Below are positions 45,401 through 58,020 of a stretch of DNA of 64,000 nucleotides, piece by piece. Position numbers and translations under genes: made by a program. How positions within the stretch are numbered: the stretch's first letter is position 1; each line of letters starts with the position of its first letter. This stretch comes from Pratylenchus scribneri (Eukaryota; Nematoda; Chromadorea; Rhabditida; Pratylenchidae), in assembly GCA_030063045.1 (NCBI GenBank), contig JAQSEB010000134.1, positions 248,001 through 312,000 on the forward strand, given 5' to 3'. The notes under the pieces are model-generated. The model did no database searches. It was not told the origin of the DNA and saw only the letters and a list, made by a program, of their open reading frames with translations.

Positions 45401-48400
45401 TTTGTGAAGGGTAAGTGATTACGGTGAATATTCATAAATTTGTGTTTTTTAGATTCCGCGCAACCATCTATCCTTGCCCAGATTCGCCACAGGAACGACG
45501 TGAAATGTCAATTGGCGTCATGACTCGAATTGAGGACTTGAAAACGGTGTTGGGCCAAACCCAGGATCATCGTCATCGAGTTTTGGTCGGTTTATTATTA
45601 AGCATTGTTTTAAAAATTCCGACCATTCCATACGGTTCAAAAACCGGTTTAAAAATTAATGTTCATAAAATTTATTTTTTTTTGCTAAAAATATATATTT
45701 TGGAATTGGAATTTTCCAATTTCATTGATAGGTAAACCAATTAGGGATTGGTTTTAAATTCTGACCATTTCAAACGGTTCAAAAACCAGTCTAAAAATTA
45801 ATTTTCTCCTTTGGTCTTAAAGTAATGCGGATTTTTCAATGCTGATAATCCAGAATATCGAATATGCTGAAAATTATAAATGGTACAAAAACCAACAATG
45901 CAATCAATCAATATCGATGACGAAACGAATTGACAAAAAAATGAATAATGAAAGGGAAATTTATAAACCGGTTTTTGAACTATTTATTAAATCAGTTTCT
46001 GAACAATTTATTAAACCGGTTTTTAAACAATTTATTAAACTGGTTTTCTAACCATTTATTAAAACCGATTTTTGAACCAGTTATTAAACCGATTTTTGAA
46101 TACTTTATTAAGTCGGTTTATGAACCATTTATAGTAGTCATTGAAAACAACCAGAACAAAATTAAAATTTTTCCGGAAATTATAAAAACCAATTTATTTA
46201 ACTTCAATTTTATTCTTTGAAGGTTGCCGCTGCACGGAATGTTCGAACATGGCTGAATAAAGTCCGAAAAATCAAGGCTATTTATCACACGTTGAATTTG
46301 TTCAATTTGGATGTCACCCAAAAATGCTTGATCGCTGAATGCTGGTGCCCGGTCTCCGAATTTGATCGAATTCAGCTGGCGCTGAAGAGAGGAAGCGTAA
46401 GTATTTTTTATTCAATTTTTAAATATTTTTTAAAATATATTTTTTTTATTAATTTTTTATTTATTTTTAAATATTTAAATTATATTTTTTTAATTAAATT
46501 TTTTAATATTTTTAAATATATTTTTTATTTATTTAAATATTTTTAAATATATTTTTATTTATTTTTTAAATATTTTTTGAATATTTTTTAAATATATTTT
46601 TTAAATATTATTTTTAAATATTTTTAAATATATTTTTGATTATTTTTAATTCATTTTTAATTTAAATTAATTTTTTTTAGGACGAAAGTGGCAGCACAGT
46701 TCCATCGATTTTGAATCGGATGGAAACTACGGAGCAACCGCCAACCTTCAATCGTTCAAATAAATTCACTCGCGGTTTCCAGAACATTGTGGATGCATAT
46801 GGGATTGCAAATTATCGGGAAATTAATCCAGGTAGAAATCCTATTACCTAACTTAACGCCGTTGAAAATAACTCATCAAGGACTGAACCAATTTTAATAT
46901 TTTTAGTATCAAATTAAAGAGCAGACTTTTGGCAATCCAATGAAATTTATTTTATTTAAATTGGTTCAGGAATTGATTGAGTTATGGCCAAAAAACCATT
47001 CAAAATGACCTTTGCGATGGATTTGCAAAATTTTCATTGGTTTTTTGGATATAAATTCATCAATTTTGAACCAATTTAAATAAAATTAATTTCATTGGAT
47101 AGCCAAAAGTCTGCTCTTTTAATTTGATAACAAAATCATCAAAATTGGTTCTGTCTTTGATGAGTTAGTTTAAACGGCGTCAAATTGGGTTGCTCCGAAT
47201 TTATATTTCTATATTTTAAGCGCCCTATACAATGGTCACTTTCCCATTCCTTTTTGCGTTGATGTTTGGCGATTTGGGCCACGGCATTGTCATGTTTGCC
47301 TTCGGGCTATTTCTAGTCTTGTGGGAGAAACGCTTGGAGGCGGCCCGAATTTCGGATGAAGTACAAAAATAAATTAATTAAAATAAAAATTAAATAAAAT
47401 AAAATTTTAATTTAAAATTAAATTAAAATGAAATAAAAATTAATTAAAAATTAATTAAAAAAATTAATAAAAAATTAATAAAATTTAAAAATTAAATCAA
47501 AATTAATTTTAATTATTTAATTTTAAGATTTTCCAAATGTTCTTCTCCGGTCGTTACGTCATCTTCCTGATGGGCCTATTCTCAATTTACACTGGGCTAA
47601 TCTACAATGATGCATTCAGCAAATCGTTCAATTTGTTTGGCAGTTCATGGGGTGCCACAATTCCGGATTATACCAAATATGATGAAAATCCGGAGAAGAT
47701 TTTTATGCTTTTACCCGAACAAAGCTATGTAAGTTATGGGGAAGCATTGAAGGAATTTAAAGGTGAAAATATTAAGTAGAGGGCTGGGGGGAGAAAAATT
47801 TAAGGAATTTATTGAAGATTAAGCTCATTAAAATTTGCTTAAAAAGGCATTTTCTTTGGGTAATTTACGAATTTCAAATATATAGAAAATTAACTGATGG
47901 TTTAATAATGCGATAAAAAATTGGTCTAACTTCAAAAAAGGCATTTTTCAAGGCCAAAAAGGCATTTTTCAAGGCCCTAAGATTGGATAAAAGAAACAAA
48001 ATCTAAAATAACCAATTTTATACAATTTTATACCCATCTTGGTACTCAAATGTCCGATTTTTTATTACCAAAAAGTCAAATTGACTGTAAATAGGTCATT
48101 TCCATGTTTAGGATTAGGATCCAAAATCCAAAATTACCATAGAAAAATTTTATGAAAAATTTTATATATTTTTGGTGCCTTTTTTTGTTTTTGACACATG
48201 CCAAATACTTAAATTCTTATTTCAAATTAATTTAATTTATTTTATTCCCAAATTCCACTTTATAGTCATCTGAACCGTATCCACTTGGCGTTGATCCTGT
48301 TTGGAATTTGGCGGAAACGAACAAATTGAATTTCCTCAATTCAATGAAAATGAAGGCATCAATCATCATTGGCATTTGTCAAATGGCTTTTGGCATTGTT

Positions 48401-51400
48401 CTCAGCTATCATAATTACAAGTTGGTTTTTGTTTTATTTAATTTAATTTTTTAATTTAAATTTTTAATTTAATTTTTAATTTAATTTTTTAATTTAAATT
48501 TTTAATTTAATTTTTAATTTAAATTTTTAATTTAATTTTTTAATTTAATTTTTTAATTTAATTTTTAATTTAATTTTTTAATTTAATTTTTTAATTTAAT
48601 TTTTTAATTTAATTTTTTAATTTAATTTTTAATTTAAATTTTTAATTTAATTTTTTAATTTAATTTTTTAATTTAATTTTTTAATTTAATTTTTAATTTA
48701 AATTTTTAATTTAATTTTTTAATTTAATTTTTTAATTTAATTTTTAAATTAATTTTTAATCTAATTTTTAATTTAATTTTTTTAAAATTTTTAATTTAAT
48801 TTTTATTATTTTTAAATTTTTAATTTATTTTTAATTAATATAATTTTTAATTTAGATATTTCAAATCGGATTTGGACATCAAATTCACCTTTATTCCGCA
48901 AATGATTTTCCTCTGCTGCATTTTCGTCTATTTATGCCTTCAAATTGTTGTGAAATGGCTGTTTTTCGATGCTAAGGTAGACCAATTTTGAGATTATTAA
49001 TGGGAAATAGACTAAATTACATTGAAAATACCATAAAAATTGTATTTGTTCTGTAGATCTTATACCCAATCGATAAATCTCGTCAAACGTCAAGCCACAT
49101 CATTTGATAATGATTTGGCTTTGGGTTTAATAACCAATTCTAACTTAGTTTTGAACCAAAAAAGTGGTTTAAACCATTTATAACCTTTTAATTTTTCACC
49201 AAACCAAAATGTGATTTTACCGTTTAAAACCCTTTAATTGTTGACCAAACCAAAATGTGGTTTAAACCGTTTAAAACCCTTTAATTGTTGACCAAACCAA
49301 AATGTGGTTTAAACCGTTTAAAACCCTTTAATTGTTGTCCAAACCATAACCAAATTATATACCATTCAATGCATCTTGACCAGCTTTATCCAATTTTGGG
49401 TAGATTTGGTTTGTGAATGTGCAGGACAAATCCTTAAACCATTCGGCAAATTAAATACAACCTTTTTTAATTAACTCAATTTTAATTGTAATTGTTAAGG
49501 GAGGCTACACAATATTCGGCAATTTCTATCCCGGCGCCCGATGTGCACCCTCACTGCTGATTGGCCTAATCAACATGTTCATGATGAAATCGCGTGAGAG
49601 TGGTTTTGTGCACGGCGATGACATTGACCCGCAATGCCATTTGAATTATTGGTATCCATTCCAGGTAAAGTTTTATTGTGGAAAAAAGGCAATTGAGTGC
49701 CTGGGCCATTCTTTTGACCATATCTCGAGAAGGAAGCAACCAATTCAGGAAGGCAATATGCCATTTGAAAGCCCAAAATGTCCTCTAAAAAGTGGCCAAT
49801 TCTAATTGTTTTTGAAATGTTAAAATTTGTAAAATAAGCTACTTTTCCTCCAACAAACAAATTCGTGTTTATTCCACTCAAAGACATGTAACTTTTTAAA
49901 AGCCTGGATTTTATAAAATTTAATAATGCCATTTTGTAGATGCCTTCTCAAATTGGTTAATGCCTCAGTGAGATATGGTCAAAAGATGTCCATTTCCCTA
50001 TCGAAGTGTTATGAGTATATACAAAAAGCCTAAGATTGAAACATTTTAAATTTTACAAAAAGAAAAAAAAATTGTAATTTTTAAGTGCTTTTTTGAGCAA
50101 TTTTTATTCAATTTTAAAGGAAATCCCATACCCACTGAAGTATTTTGAGTAGAAAAAACCTTAAGGGGAAGGGGATGGACAATTTTAAAAATTTAACAAA
50201 AATTTATCCAAATTTTTATATAAATTTTTTTACGATTTTTGAAGCATTTTTCAATTTTAAAAAAAATTTTATCAAGAAAATTTCCAATATTTAATATTTT
50301 AAGGCATTTTTTGAAAACATTTTTATGCGATTTTTAAAAATTTCCCAAAAAATTTCCATTATTCAATTTTTTAAGGATTTTTTTGAAAAATTTTTATTCA
50401 ATTTTTAAAAATTTTTATAATAAAAAATTCCCATATTTAAAATTTTAAGGGATTTTTTGAAAGCATTTTTATTCCAACCGCAATTGGGTGCGTCTTTGTG
50501 ATGTTGTTCGCCAAGCCATATCGGCTTTGGCAACAGCATCAACTGGAACTGCACGGTGGTCTGCGTGGAGCCCAAAATTCATTGGTAATTACAAAACTAT
50601 TAAATGCCCAAAATTCCAGGGTGTAACGGAATTGGTGTTGTTGTCAATGGCCATTTTGGCCATTCCCGTAATGTTATTTGTGAAGCCCCTTCGCCTTTGG
50701 AAACGACATCAAAAACAGCAGGCACGGTCCTCATCCGCCCGTAGAAGACTAATAATTCCGGCCCAAAATGAGACCATCATTCCTCAGTCTTCTCAGCATC
50801 AACATCAGCAGATGGATGAGGGCTTTGTGGATGTGGTGGATGTGTTGGTGGTGGATAATTTTACTAATAATAATGTTAGTTGTGGTGTTGGTGGTGCTAT
50901 TGGTACTTATTAAGGGTTATCTTCTGGGTTTAGGTCCACAAATTTTAATAAAATACCTCCACCAAATGGTCCTGGAAAATAAAAAATTTTCTGGTATTTT
51001 ATAATTTTTTTGCGATATTTTGAAATTTTTTAAAAAAATTTTCCGGTATTTTTTAAATTTTTTGAAAAAGATTTCCATATTTCAAAATTTTAAAAATTTT
51101 CTTCCGGTATTTTAAAATTAAAAAAAATCCGATATTTTAAAAATTTTTCCGATATTTTAAAAATTTTTAAAAAATTCCGATATTTTAAAAATTTTAAAAA
51201 AATCCGATATTTAAAAAATTTTTAAAAAAATCCGATAATGTAAAAATTTTTAAAAAATTCCGATATTTTAAAAATTTTTAAAAAAATTTTGTTTTAAAAT
51301 ATTTTAAAATTTTTAAAAATTATTTTCTCAAAGTTTTCGGGAGAAATCTAGGATATTTTAGTTTTTAGCCAATCCCAGTGACTAATTTAACAAAATTCTA

Positions 51401-53961
51401 TGGCCTAACTTTTATAATGTTCTTAATAACCCCAATAAGTACAGCGATGGCATTTGTGAGAATAAATAAATTAACAAAAATTGTTCGTTTTTACCTTCGG
51501 ATCTTTGTCAACAAATTTGTCCGCATTTTGTGTATTTTTTTTCCTTTGTCATTTGTCCACTTTTTTGTCTTTATTTTATCCCTTGAATGTATTGTTTTGT
51601 GACTGTGTTTATTCCGTATTCCGTTACACCCTGTAAAAATTAAAAATAATAATGGTAACACTAGCGCGTTTCGGAACCAAAAACCAAATTGTTTTGGTAG
51701 CCTTCTCATGACAATAATCCTAACCCCATAACTACCCCAATCCTAACCCCCTAACTACCCCTAAATCCCATACCACCCATAGCATATAACCCTAACCCCT
51801 TCATAAGCCCGTATCCAGAAATTTTTCAAGGAGGGGCCAATTTGAGAATTTTTTCATAATAAGGGGAAAGAAGGAAAGTTTTTCCCCATATGGGGGAAAT
51901 TTGACCCAAAAATAGCTGCAAAGCGAAAAATTTGGCCCAAAAATAGCCGTGAAGCGAAAAATTTTCCCAAAAATGGCGGGAAATTTTTCCCTTTTTTGGG
52001 AGGAATTTTTCCCAAAAGAAAGGGCCATTCCCCCTCCTCTGGATACGGGCCTGCCCCTTCATATCCCTAGCGCCTAGCCTAGTCTAGCCCCTAAAAATAG
52101 AAGAAAATTAATTTGGTACCGAAACGCTCTGCTAGTTTAGCCATAATAAAATTTAAAATAAAAATTAAAAATAAAATTCAAATTAATTTCATTTTTTTAA
52201 AGAGTGTCCATGCAAATTTGAGCGAAGATGGCGGTGTCGAAGTGATTCACAGCAACAATGAACCAAAACAACCGCATTCTGCTGGAGCAAAAAAAGACTT
52301 TGATTTGGCCGACATTATGGTCTACCAATCCATTCATACAATTGAATTTGCCCTCGGCTGCATTTCCCACACTGCTTCATATCTTCGTCTTTGGGCACTT
52401 TCTCTGGCACATGCCCGTAAGTTAAAAGGGAAATATCGGAAAATGGGTTTTTTTTTAATAATTTGATCCATTAGGAAGAATTGGGACATGGGATTAAGCT
52501 AAAATTAGGGCATACTTTGGTTTTGATTTAGCCCAATTTTATGACCATAAAAAGAGTAACTGAATTTAATTTTTTACTCATAAGAAAAAATTGAGACTTG
52601 GAATAGGATTAAGCTAGGAGTAGAGCATGAAAACCTAAAATGAAGCCTAATTTGGCCAAGCTTTATGGCCAGAAAAATGTCCAATTTTTCGTATTCCATA
52701 TTTTAAGAATTTAGAAAAAATTTTCTTTAATAAAATGCCCGGAAAAAGAGCTTATTAATAATTTTCTGGGCCATTCAGAAAATGGGGCCTGGGATTAAGC
52801 TAGGAATTTAAAGGGATTTTGGCCACCTTACCTTATTCCACATTTTATGCATTTTATTATCGGTCTTTTTTAGATAAAGAAAAAATTGTATAAAAGCCCT
52901 AAATCTCAATAATTTGGGCCATAATGTGAAGAATTTGGCATATGGATAGGAAATATTTAAAAAGAATTCTGATTTGGCCAAATTTTGTAGCATCAAAAAG
53001 ACAATTTCCTCACTGAATTATCAGTAAAATTAATTGCTAATATTTGCTTTTTTAGAACTGTCGGATGTTCTTTGGACAATGGTATTCCGCAAGGGTCTGC
53101 TTCAAGGCGGCTATTTTGGTGCTGTGCTCACCTACATCATTTTCTTCATCTTCGCCACACTGACCCTGTTCATTTTGGTCCTAATGGAGGGATTGTCCGC
53201 TTTTCTGCATGCACTTCGATTGCATTGGTAGGATTTATTTAAATAAAATATTGACCCGTTCACAAAGTTTTGTCATAGTTAATTAAAATATATTAAGCCG
53301 CTTTAAATTTACAAATTTTATAAACTTTCTAATATTTAATAATATTAAGAATTTTAATTTCTTTCGACGGATTAAATTCTTAAATATGATCGCTAAAAAT
53401 TCCAAAAAAATTTTATTCGTACCTTTGAATCTAAAAAGTGTATTTTCTCTAATATTGGCCTTTCTTTTTCTACTAATAGCTCCTTTTGGGAATTTTAAGG
53501 TAAAAAAAATAAAAATATGAATTTTTGCCCCCTTTTGGACTTTGGAGAGGGTCTCTGAAAAATAGTAGCCCCAGGGCCACTAATACAATAAAGAAGGTAG
53601 TTAAAATTTCAACCGAATTTTTAAAATAATTTCCATTAATAAACAAAATTAGAAAAAAATGGGTTTTTTACGAAATATATTATTCAAGATTAGAATTTAT
53701 TATTCCAAAGAATTTTATTTTATCTAGGCGCCATTGTAATCTATGTAAAACCAATTTTTTATATTACAAAAATCAAAAATTATGACAAAACTTTCGCCGG
53801 ACAACCCAATAAATAAATATTTCATAAGGGAAAAACCCCATTATTTTTGCAGGGTCGAATTCCAGAGTAAATTCTACGGCGGCACCGGCCATCCATTTTT
53901 GCCATTCTCATTTGACGTCATTTTGGAGGAGGCAAGGATTGCGGAGGAAAATTACAATTGA
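42456..53961 (+). CDS. unc-32: V-type proton ATPase subunit a (UNC-32-like), with alternative exons
   Basis: Membrane Vo subunit carrying protons. Exons: 42456-42487, 42540-42627, 42671-42749, 42793-42890, 42934-43062, [43191-43342 or 44080-44201], 44760-44886, 45328-45410, 45453-45585, 46223-46396, 46681-46831, 47221-47360, 47528-47728, 48266-48420, 48856-48976, 49500-49664, 50620-50874, 52203-52416, 53056-53227 and 53853-53961. The total is 925 residues (915 with the second alternative). Landmarks: [99 protein letters not shown], and [13 protein letters not shown] with the essential arginine of the a subunit. Only one bracketed exon keeps frame. A second, possibly alternative exon pair is at 50465-50584/50620-50874. 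Which C. elegans paralogue it matches best is inferred from the alternative-exon pattern. Confidence 0.95.
44330..44710. repeat. Family C copy (V-ATPase intron)
   Basis: GGGTTTGTCCCACTTCCCAC, GGATAGAGCTGGTCAATAAA and two AAAGGGTTTTAAACGGTTTA-like units. Lies 3' of the second alternative exon. Confidence 0.88.
44945..45300. repeat. Family C copy (V-ATPase intron)
   Basis: Ends TTTTTGACTTCTAATAAATC and TTTATTAGAAGTCAAAAACT are inverted; core has two GTTTAAACCGTTTAAAACCC units in the opposite orientation to 44330-44710. Confidence 0.88.
46400..46680. repeat. AT low-complexity tract in V-ATPase intron
   Basis: Degenerate TTTTTAAATATTTTTAAATA repeats fill the intron between exons ending 46396 and starting 46681. 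Similar TTTTTAATTTAA tracts fill 47380-47525 and 48425-48850. Confidence 0.95.
46868..47178. repeat. Palindromic family A, copy 6 (V-ATPase intron)
   Basis: Arms TTAAAGAGCAGACTTTTGGC and GCCAAAAGTCTGCTCTTTTA. Between exons ending 46831 and starting 47221. Confidence 0.9.
48425..48850. repeat. (TTTTTAATTTAA)n tract in V-ATPase intron
   Basis: Near-pure array of TTTTTAATTTAA / TTTTTTAATTTAA units over about 400 bases. Confidence 0.97.
49055..49455. repeat. Family C copy (V-ATPase intron)
   Basis: Three tandem AACCAAAATGTGGTTTAAAC units and the TGGTTTGTGAATGTGCAGGA end. Confidence 0.88.
49705..49990. repeat. Palindromic family B, copy (V-ATPase intron)
   Basis: CATATCTCGAGAAGGAAGCA to GTGAGATATGGTCAAAAGAT; right arm shortened. 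Confidence 0.88.
50465..50584 (+). pseudogene. Duplicate exon (7a-like) of the V-ATPase a subunit, probably not usable
   Basis: Encodes [20 protein letters not shown] followed by QQHQ, aligned with [17 protein letters not shown] of the exon 50620-50874. Its donor (ttg|gtaatt) is in the right phase for the next exon. Upstream, however, the only AG (50462-50463) leaves one extra base, which breaks the frame from the exon ending at 49664. Either a non-AG acceptor is used or the exon is dead. Confidence 0.6.
51808..52060. repeat. Foldback repeat, copy 2 (V-ATPase intron)
   Basis: Starts AAGCCCGTATCCAGAAATTT and ends CCTCTGGATACGGGCCTGCC, so the ends are inverted repeats of each other; the interior matches the copy at 37645-37945. 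Confidence 0.8.
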
Positions 53962-54995
53962 ATCGAAGAAAGAAGAAATCCCAGTATTGAGAGATTTTTA
54001 AATTTAATTTGGATCTATCTAAAAATCCCCTCCCCTATTTTCCAACATTCCGCTTTGATTGATGTGAAATGAAATATAATTCTTTTTATATTTGGATAAA
54101 TGGAGCATTCGACACATTTTTTATTCCACAAATCTTCATTTTTTCGTGTTTTTGTGCACTTTTTAAACTAAATTTTTTAAATCTTAAAACAAAAACATGC
54201 AAAAGTTTATAATGGATAAAATATTCGAAAAAATCAATTTTTTCCAAAATAAAGAATATGCGCTTTCGTTGCCATTTTTGGCCTCCGCTTCCGTGTCATC
54301 ATGTCGATATTCTCCGTCCAACACAACCAACAACCATATGTTCATTGTCCACTGTCCACACGCCGCTTTCCCCCGTAAAAATTCAGGCATATATGTGTAG
54401 TTTGTATCCCATTTATGGGTCAACTGGGGAAAGTGAAGTGCCCCCTATGGGCCATTAGGATTAGAGTTAGGGATCATTCAGGGATATAGGATTTCATCAA
54501 CCGTAACCCTATTGTTATGGCTAAGGAGAAAAGGAAGAGGAAAAGGGCCAATGAAAGCAGAAAGGAATATGGCCCAAAAGCAAAAGCCACACTCTCGGTG
54601 GTGGAATGGCCGAATGGTTAACGGCACCGGCTGCAAAGGGGCCCCAATGCGATGGTTCGACAACGACTTCCACCCAAATTTTTCAACTCCATATCACCTA
54701 TAATGACCATAACCCTAATTCTGATAACCCTGGCCTGGCACTTCACTTTTTCCCTTCTCAAGAAAAAGAGGACGTAAACTACAACATATACCAAAAATTC
54801 AACCCGATTCCTATTTTTTAATAAATTGTTGTTCTCACTCGCTACCAAAAAGATAAAACTGGTTTTTTTTCAGCAAGATTATTGATAGAATTTTAGTCCT
54901 GTGCATTTTACCTCCCACCCATTTTCCTCCTCATTTACCAAAATGTTTAACAGTTTCCCCCCTAAAATAATTTCACAATAGATTCTTATTTAAAA
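53962..54995. other. Intergenic region V-ATPase to MAAI
   Basis: 3' region of the V-ATPase gene and promoter of the isomerase gene. Holds a tRNA-like sequence at 54600-54675 and, at about 54745-54800, an arm related to the 57 kb foldback (AAGAAAAAGAGGACGTAAAC). The short open frames around 54200-54850 overlap on both strands and have no support. Confidence 0.6.
54600..54675 (+). pseudogene. tRNA-like sequence
   Basis: A perfect 7-base acceptor stem (GGTGGAA / TTCCACC), a D-arm-like TGGCCGAATGGTTAACGGCA and a GGTTCGA T-loop. The anticodon and T stems are poor, so I rate it as a degenerate tRNA; a functional gene is not excluded. Confidence 0.5.
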
Positions 54996-57829
54996 ATGAG
55001 CTCGATTGTCCCAAACAATGACACTGACAAACCAATTTTATATGGCTATTGGCGAAGGTAAAACACAGGAAAAAAGCTCCATTTTATAAATAAATTTTTG
55101 TGTAATCAAAGTTCATGTTCTTGGAGGGTTCGAATTGCTTTACATTTGAAAGGGATCGATTTTGAGCAGAGATGTGTTAATTTATTGAAGGGGGAACATA
55201 AGGACGCGGAATTAAACGATAAATTGCCATTTTGCCTTGTGAGTTTTGTTATTGATTAATAATAACGGGGAATTATATTGAGGTACCCACACTGATCCAC
55301 AATGGAAATGTATTGAGCGAAAGCTTGGCAATAATCGAATATTTGGAAGGTTATTCCGGCTGATATTTATGTACTATAATGGAGTTTGTCCTCTGCGAAG
55401 GAAAGGATGAGGATGATGATGAAGAAGAAGATGAAGCTGAGGAGATCTTCATCTTCTTTATCATCTTCTTCATCATCCTCATCTTCTTCCTCATCCTCAT
55501 CTTCTTCATCCTCATCGTTATCTTCCTCATCATCATCTTCTTCATCCTCTTCTTCATCATCCTCATTATCATCTTCTTCATCATCCTCATCATCTTCTTC
55601 ATCATCCTCATAATCATCTTCTTCATTATCATCTTATTCATCTTCCTTCTTATTCATCTTCCTCATCATCATCTTCCATCATCTTATTCATCATCTTCTT
55701 ATTCATCTTCCTCATCATCATCTTCCATCATCTTATTCATCATCTTCTTTATCATCCTCATCATTATCTTCATCATCATCTTCTTTATCATCCTCATCAT
55801 CATCTTCTTCATCATCTTCTTTATCATCCTCATCATCATCTTCTTCATCATCTTCTTTATCATCCTCATCATCATCTTCTTCATCATCTTCTTTATCATC
55901 CTCATCATCATCTTCTTCTTCATCATCATTATCTTCTTCATCATCCTTATCATCATCTTCATCATTATCTTCCTCATCTTCATCATTATTTTCCTCATCA
56001 TCCTTATCATCATCTTCATCATTATCTTCCTCATCTTCATCATTATTTTCCTCATCATCCTTATCATCATCTTCATCATTATCTTCCTCATCATCCTTAT
56101 CATCATCTTCATCATTATCTTCCTCATCTTCATCATTATTTTCCTCTTCATCTTCATCATCCTCAACATCATCATCATATTCTTCATCATTATCTTCCTC
56201 ACCATCATCTTTTTCTTTATCATATTCTTCTTCATCCTGATAGATCATCGTCATTCCCTTGTAGGGGACAAACTCCATTATTGCCGATTTTTGTAAATGA
56301 TTTAAATATATTTTTTAATCAGAAAAATTCCCGGATCGACAAAGTTTGCTTCCTGGGACAGTAAGCACAAAATACATCAGTACTATTGCAATTTATAGGG
56401 ATTGAGGGAAAAAGGATGAGGATGAAGAAGAAGAAGAACTTTAAACTGAGGATGATCTTCTTCATCATTATAATCTTCATCCATTATCTTCTTCTCCTTC
56501 ATCTTCCCATTTCCCTTCCATCCCGTAAATTGCAATAGTACAAAAACATCAATGATTTATTTTTATTTCCAATTAATAAGATTGAGGATCGGGCCAAAAT
56601 TCGCTCACTTTGTTTACAAATTGCGGCAAATACCCAGCCTTTGCAGAATACAGGGGTCATCAAATATCTTTCTGAGGATCCAGCAAAACAAAAAGTAAAA
56701 TATAATTTGTAAAATGCATCACATTTTTCATTCTTATTAATAGGAATGGGCCAGCCACTGGATAGAGCGGTCTTTTTATAAGTTGGAAAAGGAGTTGGCT
56801 AAATATTCGGGAAAATTTGCCTATGGCGATCATTTATCAATGCTGGATTGTTGCATTCCCCCTCAAGTTCATAATGCTAGAAGGTAAAAGAGGTCAAAAA
56901 ATGATTGTATTTTTCCTATTTAAAGCCCATGGCTTATAAATTTGGTACTTTTCTCGTTTGCATCCTCTTTTCTTCAAGATGGAAAAATTGAAGGGTCCCC
57001 CATTTGGGTGTTCGTGATACGGTGTGGGACTTTTCATCCCCGCCGGTTCATCGCCAGCTACATTTGACGAGTCATAACTCAGCAAAGAAGAAACCGTTTG
57101 AGCCAATCTTGGTATCATTTGATAGAACTATTTAAGATCTATTGAATAACGTTTAAAGCTTTTTCGAATAATAGAAATTTAATTGGCTTAAAGTCGAAAA
57201 ACTGAATAAAAGTCGCCATTCCCTATTTAGAAGCTTGTAATTAAACGAATATTGAACTTTTCACATATTACTCTATACCATTTAATAAAGCTTAAATAGC
57301 TCTATTCAATGATACCAAGATTGGCTTAAACGGTTTCTTCTTTGCTGAGTTATGACTCGTCAAAAGTGGCTGGCGATGAAACGGCGGGGATGAACCGGCC
57401 CCCTCCGTTAGTGATAGGGTTAGGGTTTATGTGAGATGATTTTTACCCCATTTTATATGCGTTACCCATCCCCGATGACCCTAACCAATTCCTGATGACT
57501 GATGAGTGATGACTGATGACCCAAAGGGAGGACCTTTCATTTTTTCCTCCTTGAAGAAAAAAAGAGGATACAAACGAGAAAAATACCAAAAATTTCAGAG
57601 CCTTTATAGGGTGTGGGCTTCTAAAAGAGATTAGGCGTCTAATAGACTGGACTTAAAAATTTCCGAAACGAAAAATATGGCAATTATTTATATATAAAGC
57701 AGATTCGACGTCGACATGGCCAAATTCCCGACAATCGAACGAATCGATCGCAACCTAGCGGAGATGGCTGAATTTAAGGCTGCTGATGCATTTAATCAAC
57801 CGGACACACCACAAGACCAAAAGAAATAA
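54996..57829 (+). CDS. gst-42: Maleylacetoacetate isomerase (GST zeta class)
   Basis: Glutathione-dependent isomerisation of maleylacetoacetate to fumarylacetoacetate in tyrosine breakdown. Exons: 54996-55057, 55112-55238, 55283-55349, 56323-56360, 56581-56694, 56744-56883 and 57703-57829, 224 residues (human 216), all phases agreeing. The zeta-class active-site motif [11 protein letters not shown] is present near residue 21, followed by the thioredoxin-fold [20 protein letters not shown] and the helical domain with [19 protein letters not shown]. Introns 3, 4 and 6 contain foldback elements. AATAAA lies at 57900-57905. Confidence 0.95.
55377..56281. mobile_element. Short TIR element packed with GAT/ATC microsatellite, copy 1
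   Basis: Ends TAATGGAGTTTGTCC and GGACAAACTCCATTA are perfect inverted repeats. Between them lies ~850 bases of (TTCATCATCATC)n-type microsatellite, which produces long spurious open frames in several frames. Lies in intron 3 of the isomerase gene. A second copy with the same ends is at 63281-63636. Confidence 0.75.
56380..56541. mobile_element. Short inverted-repeat element with microsatellite core
   Basis: GTACTATTGCAATTTATAGG at the left is mirrored by TCCCGTAAATTGCAATAGTAC (last 20 bases) at the right, flanking GATGAAGAAG/CTTCTTCATC microsatellite. Lies in intron 4 of the isomerase gene. Confidence 0.65.
56938..57600. repeat. ~660-base foldback in isomerase intron 6
   Basis: Arms: AATTTGGTACTTTTCTCGTT near 56940 against AACGAGAAAAATACCAAAAA near 57575, CGGTTTGAGCCAATCTTGG near 57090 against CCAAGATTGGCTTAAACGG near 57330, and GCCAGCTA...ACTCAGCAAAG against CTTTGCTGAGTTATGACTC. 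Almost the entire intron can fold back. Confidence 0.75.
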
Positions 57830-57942
57830 AGAATAGAATGGAATTTTGGAAACGCAAGAATTCTTTTTTATGTAGCTTAAAATTACTATCTCTTCATTGA
57901 ATAAAAGCAAATTATTGATTCTAAAAATTAGAAGAACTCAAA

Positions 57943-58020
57943 TGTGTTTGTTTAGCGCAGTTGGTAACGTCACAGTCTTACCAACTTTTTGGTTCAGGTT
58001 CGATCCTCAGTTGGGAACAA
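57943..58020 (+). pseudogene. tRNA-like relic
   Basis: TAGCGCAGTTGG (A-box) and GGTTCGATCCTC (B-box) at tRNA spacing, with TGTTT/GGAACA ends pairing partly. The anticodon stem is irregular; probably a tRNA pseudogene between two convergent genes. Confidence 0.55.

Noticed and set aside
45839..46220. 70-90 codon frames with repeated FIKPVFE-like blocks
   Set aside because: Translation of tandem AACCGGTTTTTGAACAATTT repeats in a V-ATPase intron.
51710..51800. CCTAACCCC-type sequence resembling telomeric repeat
   Set aside because: Irregular and short; nematode telomeres use TTAGGC, and the stretch is embedded in a V-ATPase intron. Similar isolated bits occur at 29590-29660 and 54455-54475.
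55379..56296. Long open frame (305 codons) of Phe/Ile/Leu residues, and an Asp/Glu-rich one of 181 codons on the other strand
   Set aside because: Both are produced by a trinucleotide-type microsatellite that is open in several frames on both strands, inside an intron of the isomerase gene.
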